Under the pieces are notes generated by a model that worked only from the letters and a program-made list of their open reading frames with translations, was not told the origin of the DNA and ran no database searches. From Chloroflexota bacterium (lineage in GTDB: Bacteria > Chloroflexota > Ktedonobacteria > Ktedonobacterales > Ktedonobacteraceae), in NCBI GenBank assembly GCA_005881495.1, contig VBHI01000220.1, forward strand, positions 15,096 through 79,095: a DNA stretch of 64,000 nucleotides, given 5' to 3'. Both the position numbers and the translations under genes were made by a program. This document shows positions 35,780 through 43,867 of this stretch, one piece after another (the first letter of the stretch is position 1; each line of letters opens with the position of its first letter).

Positions 35780-36190
35780 TCATGGCTCTGCCGGGTCCGG
35801 CCAGGGGTGGCCATGATCGTCGCAATTGTGCTCGATCATCCACCGGACGTGTCGCTCGGCCCAGCTCATCTGTTGTTCTTCCTGGCGCTCCCGTTCCCGT
35901 TTGAGCCAGCGCTGCACCCCAAAGCACGAGCGAAAGCGAGAGGTCTTGCCCCCAAAGGTGACCTCATAGACCGTCTTCTCCCTATCGTCTCCCGCTTGTG
36001 CGTGTTGTTTGACCGTTGCTCCCAGATCGGCGAGCTGGCGCAGCGTCTTGTTCCAGCGCTGCCCTGCACGGTGAGCAGCCGTTTGTTGCCACTGCTCGCG
36101 TTGTTGCTGTCGGAAGCGCGCGAGGGCGAGTCGGCTTTGCGCGCGTTGCTGTCGTTTCTTCTTCGTCTTTTGCTTCACAGGACGCCTCAT
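35780..36190 (-). CDS. Basic protein of unknown function
   Basis: 136 residues. The N-terminal 30 residues are extremely basic (KQKTKKKRQQRAQSR). The middle has VYEVTFGGKTSRFRSCFGVQRWLKRE, and the end is Trp/His-rich (WMIEHNCDDHGHPWPDP). No family recognised. No good ribosome site precedes ATG 36190. It lies in the decaying island and might be a mobile-element passenger. Confidence 0.45.
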   Translation of the reverse strand: MRRPVKQKTKKKRQQRAQSRLALARFRQQQREQWQQTAAHRAGQRWNKTLRQLADLGATVKQHAQAGDDREKTVYEVTFGGKTSRFRSCFGVQRWLKRERERQEEQQMSWAERHVRWMIEHNCDDHGHPWPDPAEP

Positions 36191-36398
36191 TGTATTACGC
36201 TTAGGTGCTTGCTAGTCCTCCCCTCGCAGGCTACCTCTCAGTTCTGCCATGCTACCACCAGTATAGTATGCTGTGATAGGAGAGCCACCGGAACAAAAGG
36301 GCAGACTCTTCAGCTCTCTTTTTCGTTCCCCACCTTATTTCTCACCCTTCGAGGATGATTATAAAGACAATGATTGGTAGAAGACGCAATAAAGGTTC

Positions 36399-36600
36399 GT
36401 GACAGCCTGCTTGGAAGGCAGGGTGTCACACTATCGCTGCCAGCTTGCTACGAACTGGCTTAACTGGGTCGTGTATACCACAAGTTAGCGTGAGTAGCTC
36501 ATAGAGGAGGCAATAGTGCACGTGCTTTGCCCCGCAGTGGGCATTGCTCAACATCTGTCACCGACAGGTGTACTGAGGCGGTTTTTTCGTGAATCGTAGT
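36399..36600 (+). ncRNA. Structured RNA candidate resembling a HEARO/IscB omega RNA, no protein gene attached
   Basis: A dense series of stems: GTGAC...CCTGC/GCAGG...GTCAC (36399-36429), GCCAG/CTGGC (36439-36459), GCTTAACT with AGTTAGC, TGAG-TAG-CTCA, CAAT/ATTG enclosing GCCC/GGGC, ACATCTGTC/GACAGGTGT, then T6. The order, and especially the GTGAGTAGCTCATAGAGG element, recalls the omega RNA of IscB elements, known to be abundant in Ktedonobacter. No IscB gene follows: 36600-36811 has no coding frame. Recognition is from memory of the family, so a covariance search is needed. Confidence 0.5.
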
Positions 36601-36811
36601 TGCTTGAGGATCATACAGGATGGTTCATTCGACAAGTGCGTGTTGTGCAGTGATTTTGACAGCCACAGCTTAACATGCTTACGCTGAGGTAGGAATCATC
36701 CTTACTTAGCCTTTCACCCTCTCACTCCTCGGTTTGTCTTGCCACTCTTGAGTACTAAAGCTATCTATAATCGGATGGCCATGCAAAATAATGTAACTAC
36801 TCAGGTCGGGA

Positions 36812-37175
36812 TTGCAGAGGCTGTTAACATTGGGATATGACAGCAGAAGGACGTATAGCGCAACTTTAACTGGCATGAGAGCAAGCCAAGACGGCCAGAG
36901 TAGAAGCAGAGTTTGCCTGCGAGAGAGCGAAGAATGCCTCCGTGTGCCAACAGCAGGAGGGCAGCCAGGCCATGCTGGGTATACTTTGATGCAGCTAGCC
37001 AGTCCTGATGAGGTGGTGAGCAATTGGCCACTGGTCTGCTTCAAATGACAAGAGCCGTTGGGTGAGGTGGTAGGAAGCCTCAAGGAATGCCGACAAGTAC
37101 ATGACCTGCCCAAGGTGCGACTGCTGGTGCGAGAGCATCAAGTAGAGGAAGTGCGTTGCCCAAGAAGGATGGCCT
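36812..37175 (+). pseudogene. IS66-family transposase (TnpC) N-terminal relic
   Basis: Fragments in different frames: RVPTAGGQPGHAGYTL followed by LASPDEVVSNWPLVC, then (other frame) CRQVHDLPKVRLLVREHQ and VEEVRCP. These match the zinc-finger region of IS66 TnpC (GGQPGHxGHTL, RQVxDLP). Stops and frameshifts separate the pieces and the catalytic part is absent. Confidence 0.75.
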
Positions 37176-37185
37176 AGGCGAAAGA

Positions 37186-37300
37186 AAGGCGGCTCAAGAG
37201 TTAGCTGCTTCTATGCCTCATGCTGAACTTCAGATCATCCCGGAAGCGGGACATATCTGGAATTTGGAACGGCCAGACCCACGGGTTGCGCAACGAGGTC
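37186..37300 (+). pseudogene. C-terminal fragment of an alpha/beta hydrolase
   Basis: QELAASMPHAELQIIPEAGH then IWNLERPDP is the end of an alpha/beta hydrolase with the catalytic His in PEAGH. Nothing of the nucleophile region is found upstream. It sits between two transposase relics. Confidence 0.5.
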
Positions 37301-37329
37301 ATAGTAGGTAGCGAAAGGGTGCAAAAATA

Positions 37330-37377
37330 TGCCTCCTTACGAAGGAAGAATGTGAATATTCCTACAGTAAGGAGGCA
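37330..37377 (+). promoter_or_regulatory. Hairpin sequestering the transposase ribosome site
   Basis: TGCCTCCTTAC (37330-37340) pairs with GTAAGGAGGCA (37367-37377), with an inner AGGAA/TTCCT pairing. The Shine-Dalgarno AAGGAGG of the transposase starting at 37380 lies in the right arm. Transcripts entering from outside would fold and hide it, a known way for insertion sequences to block impinging expression. Confidence 0.65.
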
Positions 37378-37379
37378 CA

Positions 37380-37844
37380 ATGACCAGTATCGCCGATTCC
37401 TCGGTCACAATCCAGACTTCTTCCCAATCCGTTCCCTCGACGCCCTGCTGGTTTGGCGAAGTGGTCCTCATCGCCTGCTACCTTCGCCGCCAGGGCGTGC
37501 TTTCCGCGATAGAAGAGCAGGTGCGCTTTGCGCGCCGTCGCTTCGGACACTATGACGTCATCGATTTTGTGGCTGTGCTGCTGGGCTATGCGATCAGTGG
37601 CGAACGGACCCTCGAAACGTTCTATGAGCGCTTGCAGCCATTTGCCAACGCGTTCATGGCTCTGTTCGGACGGGATCGATTGCCCGCTCGCTCGACGCTC
37701 TCCCGCTTTCTTGCCGCACTGGATCGAGCTCCCGTCGAGGCCTTCCGCACGCTGTTTCTCGAAGACCTGCTAGCCCGACCTCTGGAGAAGGGGGAGAAAC
37801 CCGGAGGGTTGTGGGATCGACAGGGACTCTCAACGCTGAAGTAG
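37380..37844 (+). pseudogene. Truncated DDE-type IS transposase, N-terminal part
   Basis: 154 residues. LIACYLRRQGVLSAIEEQV, then FVAVLLGYAISGERTLETFY and RSTLSRFLAALDRAPVEAFR are typical of the N-terminal helical part of large IS transposases of Ktedonobacteria. The frame ends at GLWDRQGLSTLK, where a DDE core should start. So the element is cut off at its 3' side. Good ribosome site, start ATG 37380. Confidence 0.7.
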
Positions 37845-38026
37845 CCCCCCACCTAGCTCACGACGATAGTTGGCTGCTGCGGTCGTATGTGTAGCCATTG
37901 TTCTTGTTCCTCTATTTTCTTTTCATTATGCTAGAGGAATTGTAGAAGAGTGTAGAGTGAGTGTCAAGCGAGTTTGGCTGTGTGCGCGATATCTGTGAAT
38001 GATTGCTACCCGGTTTTTGCCTGCGT

Positions 38027-39838
38027 CTAGGGGAATTGGCGTTGATACAATTCGGCGTAGCGCCCACCCAATGCTAGTAGCTCGTCATGAGTACCCCTTT
38101 CGACAATCTGCCCTTTATCAACCACAAGCACCAGGTCGGCGTCGCGCACTGTTGAAAGGCGGTGCGCGATGATGAAGGATGTGCGGCCCTTGAGAAGTCG
38201 CTTCAACGCATCCTGAATCAAACTTTCAGTATAGGTATCGATGTTAGATGTGGCTTCATCAAGTATCAGAATACGCGCATCGGCCAGCACTGTTCGGGCA
38301 AAAGCAATCAACTGCCTCTGGCCCTGGCTTAGCCCAGTTCCGCGTTCACCCAACTTAGTATTGTAGCCGTCGGGTAGAGCCAGAATGAAATCATGTACGC
38401 TCACGGCTTTAGCTGCCTCTTCCACCTCGGTATCTGTGGCATCAAGGCGTCCATAACGAATATTATCAGCTACTGTGCCCGAGAAAAGAAAAGTGTCCTG
38501 CTGCACAAATCCAATTTGCCGTCGTAGACTTGCAAGCGTTACCTCGCTTGTATCAAATCCATCAATCAGCACCTTACCGCTTATGACATCATAGAAACGC
38601 GGGATCAGGTTGACCATAGTGGATTTACCTGCGCCTGTTTCTCCTACCAGCGCGATGGTCTGCCCCTGCTCGGCAACCAGGTTGATATCACGTAGCACCA
38701 GGTTCGTGGGATCAGGCTTGGCAGCGTAGCTGAAATTGACATGATCGAAAACGACGCGTCCTTCTATCGCTGGTAGTATCTGTGCCTCGGGACTATCTTT
38801 CTGTTGCAGTGGTGTATCGATCAGATCAAAGATGCGTTCAGCGCCAGCGAATGCGCTTTGCATCTGTGTATAAATATTGCTGATGATCTGGATAGGGCGG
38901 AAGAACTGCTGCACATAGATGAAGAAAGCTACTACAATTCCAACTTGAAGCTTGTGACTGACGACCAGCCAGCCACCGAATGCTGCTACGATAACTGTTG
39001 CCAGTGTACTTAGCATATCAATCGATGGTGTAAAAGCTGAAGTTACAATCACGGCTTGTACATTTACGTCTCGATTAGCCGCGTTATGTTCCGCGAAGTG
39101 CTGAATATTTGCCTCTGTTCGATTATATGCTTGGGCTACTCGTACGCCTGCAAGCTCCTCTTCTAATTCTGAAGAGACGATACCTAGCACAGTACGAGTT
39201 TTGCGAAAGGCAACACCAGAACGCCGAGCAAATAAAACAGTTACCCAGATCATTACAGGCAGAACTAGAAAGCTGGCCGCAGCAAGGGGTAAGCTCAATA
39301 CCATCATGGCTATGATAATGCCAACCAGTGAGAACAGACTGCCGATGACCTGAGTAATACCCTGGCTAAGCAGTTGATTGATCGTCTGGATATCATTCAC
39401 CAGTCGTGACATCAAATCACCTGCTTTATTCTGGTCAAAAAATGCCAGGGGAAGTGATTGTATTTTGTCAAAAATCTGGACACGCAGTTGTGCCAGGAAC
39501 TTCTGACCAATCCAGCCGATCATGTACACCTGACCAGACTGTGACGCTAGACCGACTACATAAACGCCGAGCAATAGCAGCATCGTCCTGGTCAGACCTT
39601 GAAGATCTTTTTGTGTAATATTCACATCGATTGCGCGAGCAATCAGTGCTGGTCCTATTGCTTGTACCAGCGCTGTGATGATAACCAGTACAAGTGCGCC
39701 CAGGAGTTGTAGGCGGAATGGTGTGAGATAGCGCAGCAATCTAAGCAGCAGCGCACCGCTTTGAATACGCTCCCGTCCATCCACTCTTCCCGAACCATAT
39801 ATATGGGCTATCTGATCCGCGCCTACTCGCTGATTCAT
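38027..39838 (-). CDS. ABC exporter half-transporter, canonical NBD
   Basis: 603 residues: about six membrane helices (40-330), then an ATPase domain with Walker A GETGAGKST (about 397), Q-loop FVQQDTF, signature LSQGQ, and Walker B ILILDEATS with the catalytic Glu. Encoded 28 nt downstream of the second half-transporter. The pair should form a heterodimer like TM287/288, in which this partner holds the hydrolytic Glu. Substrate (drug, lipid or peptide) is unknown. Confidence 0.9.
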   Translation of the reverse strand: MNQRVGADQIAHIYGSGRVDGRERIQSGALLLRLLRYLTPFRLQLLGALVLVIITALVQAIGPALIARAIDVNITQKDLQGLTRTMLLLLGVYVVGLASQSGQVYMIGWIGQKFLAQLRVQIFDKIQSLPLAFFDQNKAGDLMSRLVNDIQTINQLLSQGITQVIGSLFSLVGIIIAMMVLSLPLAAASFLVLPVMIWVTVLFARRSGVAFRKTRTVLGIVSSELEEELAGVRVAQAYNRTEANIQHFAEHNAANRDVNVQAVIVTSAFTPSIDMLSTLATVIVAAFGGWLVVSHKLQVGIVVAFFIYVQQFFRPIQIISNIYTQMQSAFAGAERIFDLIDTPLQQKDSPEAQILPAIEGRVVFDHVNFSYAAKPDPTNLVLRDINLVAEQGQTIALVGETGAGKSTMVNLIPRFYDVISGKVLIDGFDTSEVTLASLRRQIGFVQQDTFLFSGTVADNIRYGRLDATDTEVEEAAKAVSVHDFILALPDGYNTKLGERGTGLSQGQRQLIAFARTVLADARILILDEATSNIDTYTESLIQDALKRLLKGRTSFIIAHRLSTVRDADLVLVVDKGQIVERGTHDELLALGGRYAELYQRQFP

Positions 39839-39866
39839 ACATTCTCCATGAAAAGATTAAAAACGC

Positions 39867-41612
39867 TTACGCAATAGCTACTTCTTTTTCACTGAGCAGT
39901 TGTGATTCGAGTAGTTCAGCATACTCGCAACTGCTTCGCAGCAATTCTTCGTGCGTTCCCTGTGCTATGAGTCGTCCACCATCTATGAGTAAAATAAGAT
40001 CGGCATTGCGTACTGTGCTAATCCGTTGCGCGATAATGAAAGATGTACGGTTTTCCATCAAGTTTTGTAAGACTTGCTGAATTTGATATTCTGTCTCCGC
40101 ATCTACTGCTGATGTACTGTCATCTAAGATTAATATCGAGGGATTTAATAGGAGCGCGCGAGCGATAGCAATGCGTTGCTTCTGACCGCCGCTTAACCCG
40201 ACGCCACGCTCACCCACGACAGTTTCATAGCCAGTCGGAAAGCTGGTAATAAACGAGTGCGCTTGAGCAGCTTTTGCGACGGCTTCGATCTCTTCTTGAG
40301 TCGCGCCTGGAAGACCATACGCAATATTTTCTCGTATTGTGCCACTGAAGAGATTTGTCTCTTGCAGCACAATTCCAATGAGTGAACGTAAACTTACCAG
40401 TGTCACATCACGCACATCGTATTCATCAACCATCACTTTCCCATCTGTGACATCGTAAAAACGTGGGATCAAATTGATAATCGAGGATTTACCCGAACCG
40501 GTTTTTCCCAGGACTGCGACTGTTTGACCTGGCTCCGTGACGAATGAGACATTGGTCAGTGTCATTATCTCACTGCCAGCGTAACGAAAAGAAACATCCT
40601 CGAACACGACACGACCATGAAGATGAGTCAAGGCAATAGCATCAGGTTTATCTGCTACATCGATAGGGGTATCGATGACCTCGAACACACGGTGAGCAGA
40701 AGCTGCCGACTGTGTAATAGATGTTAGCGTGCTTCCAAGGATGAAAACGGGCAGCAGCAGATAGGTTAGATAGGAGTTGAAGGCAACTAATTGTCCAATG
40801 TTAAGCTGTCCTCCGATTACCTGAGCGCCGCCGAACCAGATAACAGCCAGTGTGCCGAGATTAGCAATAAAAAAGATAAGAGGGAAAGATAAAGATGTGC
40901 CTCGCACAATGGTCAGATTCTCTTGCAGTAAGTCATCATTGGCGCTACGATAACGTGCTACTTCATATGGCTCACGCACAAATGCCTTGATGACACGCAC
41001 CCCAGCCAGATTTTCCTGTAGAATGGTATTGAGGCTACCCAGCTTTTGCTGAACCAGTCGGAAACGTGGCCCGATTCTGCGAATGAAAAATAAAAAGATG
41101 CCAAAAATGGCAGGAACAATTGTCAGCACGATTAGCGCCAGGCGCCAGTTTGTAAGTAGCAAAATGATGGCGCTGCCAAATAGCATTACAATGGCATTCA
41201 CGAGTTGGAGCAGTCCATTGCCGGTGAAGTTGCGCACGGTATCTACATCACTCGTTACGCGAGTCATCAATTGTCCCGTCTGTGCCTGGTCATAATAGCT
41301 AAAGCTCAGATTTTCAAGTTGGGTGAAAATTACGTTTCGCATCTCATAGGCTGCGCTTTGTGATGCTTTTTCGCTCCAAAATCCCTGCGTGAATGTGAAG
41401 AGGTTTCGAATGCCTGCTACAAGCAGTAAGAGCAACGAGGCATATAAAATCACACTGAGGTTGCTAGCGCTGATGCCACGATTAATCAGCACCTGTAAAA
41501 TCTGTGGGGTAATCAAGCTTGTTAGCGTGACAACAAGTAAACTGGCAAATGCCCCTAATGTTACAAGCCAGTACTTCCGCAAGTATCCGAGTGCGCGCCA
41601 GAGATCACCCAT
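39867..41612 (-). CDS. ABC exporter half-transporter, degenerate catalytic site
   Basis: 581 residues with six membrane helices and an ATPase domain: Walker A GKTGSGKSS, Q-loop IVLQETNLF, signature LSGGQKQR. Walker B reads ILILDDSTS: the catalytic Glu is replaced by Asp, the mark of the degenerate partner in heterodimeric exporters. It is first in the operon. The upstream region has TGTAACAG-type inverted repeats, likely operator sites. Confidence 0.9.
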   Translation of the reverse strand: MGDLWRALGYLRKYWLVTLGAFASLLVVTLTSLITPQILQVLINRGISASNLSVILYASLLLLLVAGIRNLFTFTQGFWSEKASQSAAYEMRNVIFTQLENLSFSYYDQAQTGQLMTRVTSDVDTVRNFTGNGLLQLVNAIVMLFGSAIILLLTNWRLALIVLTIVPAIFGIFLFFIRRIGPRFRLVQQKLGSLNTILQENLAGVRVIKAFVREPYEVARYRSANDDLLQENLTIVRGTSLSFPLIFFIANLGTLAVIWFGGAQVIGGQLNIGQLVAFNSYLTYLLLPVFILGSTLTSITQSAASAHRVFEVIDTPIDVADKPDAIALTHLHGRVVFEDVSFRYAGSEIMTLTNVSFVTEPGQTVAVLGKTGSGKSSIINLIPRFYDVTDGKVMVDEYDVRDVTLVSLRSLIGIVLQETNLFSGTIRENIAYGLPGATQEEIEAVAKAAQAHSFITSFPTGYETVVGERGVGLSGGQKQRIAIARALLLNPSILILDDSTSAVDAETEYQIQQVLQNLMENRTSFIIAQRISTVRNADLILLIDGGRLIAQGTHEELLRSSCEYAELLESQLLSEKEVAIA

Positions 41613-41657
41613 CGCGTCCCGCCTTTCAACAGCAATATTTCAGCTAGCGGTGATATT

Positions 41658-41706
41658 TGTAACAGATGCATCAGTTGCATCACTTGTAACAGGCTTTTCT
41701 GTTACA
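41658..41706. promoter_or_regulatory. TGTAACAG operator-like repeats upstream of the ABC operon
   Basis: TGTAACAG at 41658-41665 and 41685-41692 (27 bp apart), then the inverted CTGTTACA at 41699-41706, giving a perfect palindrome TGTAACAG-N6-CTGTTACA. Located 46-94 bp upstream of the ABC operon start at 41612. Confidence 0.5.
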
Positions 41707-41788
41707 TTCCAGGTAATCAAAGTTCTCAACCAGAGATCGAGCGTGGGTAAGCATAAAATCCATCTTTGAAATCGAACTCACCATACGT

Positions 41789-42134
41789 ATTTGCAACAAA
41801 TGCATCAGTTGCATCACTTGTAACAGATACTCCCCTGGAAATAGCCTTATATGTTACGTCATGCTCTAAATGCCGCTATTTCCATAGACTCTGGTGCGCC
41901 ACAGGCGCATGAATTACTGCTGGCGAATCGCAAGCGGAGCGAAGCCGAAGGCGTAGGGGCCCGATTTATCGCGCCCTGGGGTGGTGAGGGGCATACGTCG
42001 GAGTCAGTACACCGAATTCGCCAGCAGTAATTCATGCGCTGCTGGCGCACCAGAATCCATGGAAATAGCGGCATTTAGAGCATGACGTAACATATAAGGC
42101 TATTTCCAGGGGAGTATCTGTAACAGGCTTTTCT
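41789..42134. repeat. Second copy of the 46-bp upstream repeat, split by a MITE
   Basis: 41655-41700 recurs at 41789-41825 plus 42126-42134, sharing GCATCAGTTGCATCACT, TGTAACA and GGCTTTTCT. The 293-bp element sits exactly between the two halves. Confidence 0.85.
41826..42118. mobile_element. 293-bp MITE with about 105-bp terminal inverted repeats
   Basis: Ends GATACTCCCCTGG and CCAGGGGAGTATC. The first 60 bp of each arm are perfect complements; the next 45 bp match with a few differences. The arms are 41826-41930 and 42013-42118 around a unique 82-bp centre. It is flanked by direct TGTAACA (41819-41825 and 42119-42125), a 7- or 8-bp target duplication. The uninterrupted target survives as the paralogous repeat at 41685-41700. 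It encodes no protein, so it depends on a transposase elsewhere. Confidence 0.9.
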
Positions 42135-42163
42135 ACTAAAAATATTAACGTATGCACAACCCA

Positions 42164-42895
42164 TCAAAGGGTAATAAGACCCCTGCGGACTCCTCGACTA
42201 ACAGCGTCAGTGCGACTACTTGCTCCTAGTTTAGCATATATTGAAGAGACATGAAATTTGACCGTGTGTTCGCTAATCTGAAGCCTGCGTACGATCAGTT
42301 TATTAGGTAACCCTCGACTGAGCAATTCCAATACTTCACGTTCGCGGGCCGTAAGTGCTTCATCTGGCAAAACAACATCAATGTTGTCTATCTCAAAATC
42401 CCTTGAAATGTAAGAGCGACCCTCGCGACCGCCCTCTTGACGTCCGCCTGCTTGATGTTCGCCCAGCGTACGATCATCCCGCCTGTGGTTGCCAGGACGC
42501 AATACATGATTATTCGGCTGCAAATCATACATATTAGGAATCACTCGCAGGCCCTGAGCAGCAGCGATCACAGCTACTTGAAGTTGTGCAGCAGAAGCAT
42601 CAGGCTGCACAACTCCCCAGCCTTGAGGCGAAAGCGCGTTTAGTATGGCTGGGAGCCGAATATTGTTGCTGGATAACATGACGAGAGCAGGTGCAAACCC
42701 CTCTGCAACACTGAGTCGTAGGTCCTCCAGTAACTCTTCCTCAGCTAAAACGATAACATCGATTCCAGATAGCTCGATGGTTGACTCGGCAAGTATTGCC
42801 GCCTCGCCAACCACCTGCATATCTTGATTTGTCAGTATCGTGCTCAAACCCACGCGCATCATCGGTGTCGGTGCGATGACGAAAACGCGAATCAT
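42164..42895 (-). CDS. NarL/LuxR-type regulator with degenerate receiver
   Basis: 243 residues. The C-terminal 65 residues are a LuxR HTH (LTAREREVLELLSRGLPNKLI, HTVKFHV). The N-terminal receiver-like fold lacks the acidic pair (VIAPTP) and the phospho-Asp (VIVLAEE, residue 51 is Ala). A charged Gly/Arg-rich linker (about 135-165) joins them. It is therefore not controlled by phosphorylation in the normal way. Its start overlaps the protease gene's stop by 4 nt, so it is coupled to the HtrA-like pair. Confidence 0.82.
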   Translation of the reverse strand: MIRVFVIAPTPMMRVGLSTILTNQDMQVVGEAAILAESTIELSGIDVIVLAEEELLEDLRLSVAEGFAPALVMLSSNNIRLPAILNALSPQGWGVVQPDASAAQLQVAVIAAAQGLRVIPNMYDLQPNNHVLRPGNHRRDDRTLGEHQAGGRQEGGREGRSYISRDFEIDNIDVVLPDEALTAREREVLELLSRGLPNKLIVRRLQISEHTVKFHVSSIYAKLGASSRTDAVSRGVRRGLITL

Positions 42896-43851
42896 GCAGC
42901 CTGCTCCCGTGTATGTAACGTTACTTCGATCTCCTGAACTTTACCGCCTCGTAACACACGCAAGTGTACCGTTTCCTTGGAACTGCTTTGAGCTAACACT
43001 TCGCGTAACGTTGCCGCGTCACTCAATGCCGTGTTCTCAATGTCAATCAGTACGTCACCGACAAGTAGATTCGCATGCTCTGCACGTCCACCTTCAATGA
43101 TACCAACCACAAGCAGGCCCAACGTTTGTTCATTCGCTAGTTCCTGACGTATATCGGATGGCAACTCGGTGGGCTGTATTTGCACACCGAGGGTGATGCG
43201 TGCCTGAGGTAACTGCGCTATCCAGGTGCTGACAACAGTACTTGGGATAGCAACTGAAAGATCCCCGCCCATGATCATGGCGTTGATACCGATGACATGG
43301 CCCTGCTCATTAATCAATGGGCCACCTGAATTACCCGGAGCGAGTCGCACATCAGACTTGATATACTCCAACTGCCGGTTGCTATTGCGCAATTTCACTT
43401 TACTCAAAGCGCTGACAATGCCTGCGGTAACGACACCGCGCTGACCCCAGGGATGCCCTATAGCGAAAACTAATTCGCCAACCCGCAACTTGGTAGAATC
43501 AGCCACAGGTATTGCAGTCAGATGGTCGGATGGAACTTTGAGCAATGCCAGGTCTAGTGTTGGATCACTGTCAACTATCTGAGCTTCTAGTACTCGACCA
43601 TCTCGTAGTTCTACCAGGGTCTTCGATCCAGTATGGGCAATTACATGGTGGTTCGTAATGATGCCACCGTTTGTCTGCCATATCACGCCAGTCCCTGCCC
43701 CACGATCTCCTCGCCGCACCTGTACAACGCTAGCCTGCGCCTGTTCGATCATCTCTCCAAGGCCCGAAGAAAAAGCATTGTTCAATGCTAATAGGGACAA
43801 TCCTTGCGGTCGTCCTGTTTCTACACCCGTCCCTGCTTCCGTTGTTGTCAT
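42892..43851 (-). CDS. HtrA-like trypsin-fold protease with PDZ domain, no export signal
   Basis: 319 residues. Catalytic triad H69 (TNHHVIA), D100 (DPTLDLALL) and S175 (APGNSGGPLI), then a PDZ domain (about 225-315) with VGIIEGGRAEHANLLVGDVL. There is no signal peptide or membrane anchor, unlike usual HtrA/DegP. It should therefore act in the cytoplasm. Second gene of a three-gene operon. Confidence 0.88.
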   Translation of the reverse strand: MTTTEAGTGVETGRPQGLSLLALNNAFSSGLGEMIEQAQASVVQVRRGDRGAGTGVIWQTNGGIITNHHVIAHTGSKTLVELRDGRVLEAQIVDSDPTLDLALLKVPSDHLTAIPVADSTKLRVGELVFAIGHPWGQRGVVTAGIVSALSKVKLRNSNRQLEYIKSDVRLAPGNSGGPLINEQGHVIGINAMIMGGDLSVAIPSTVVSTWIAQLPQARITLGVQIQPTELPSDIRQELANEQTLGLLVVGIIEGGRAEHANLLVGDVLIDIENTALSDAATLREVLAQSSSKETVHLRVLRGGKVQEIEVTLHTREQAA

Positions 43852-43867
43852 AATGTTTTATCCTTAG

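Noticed and set aside
35738..36358. 206-codon plus-strand frame at 35.7-36.4 kb
   Set aside because: Leu/Ser/Arg-rich low-complexity translation, antisense to the basic protein gene, without start signals.
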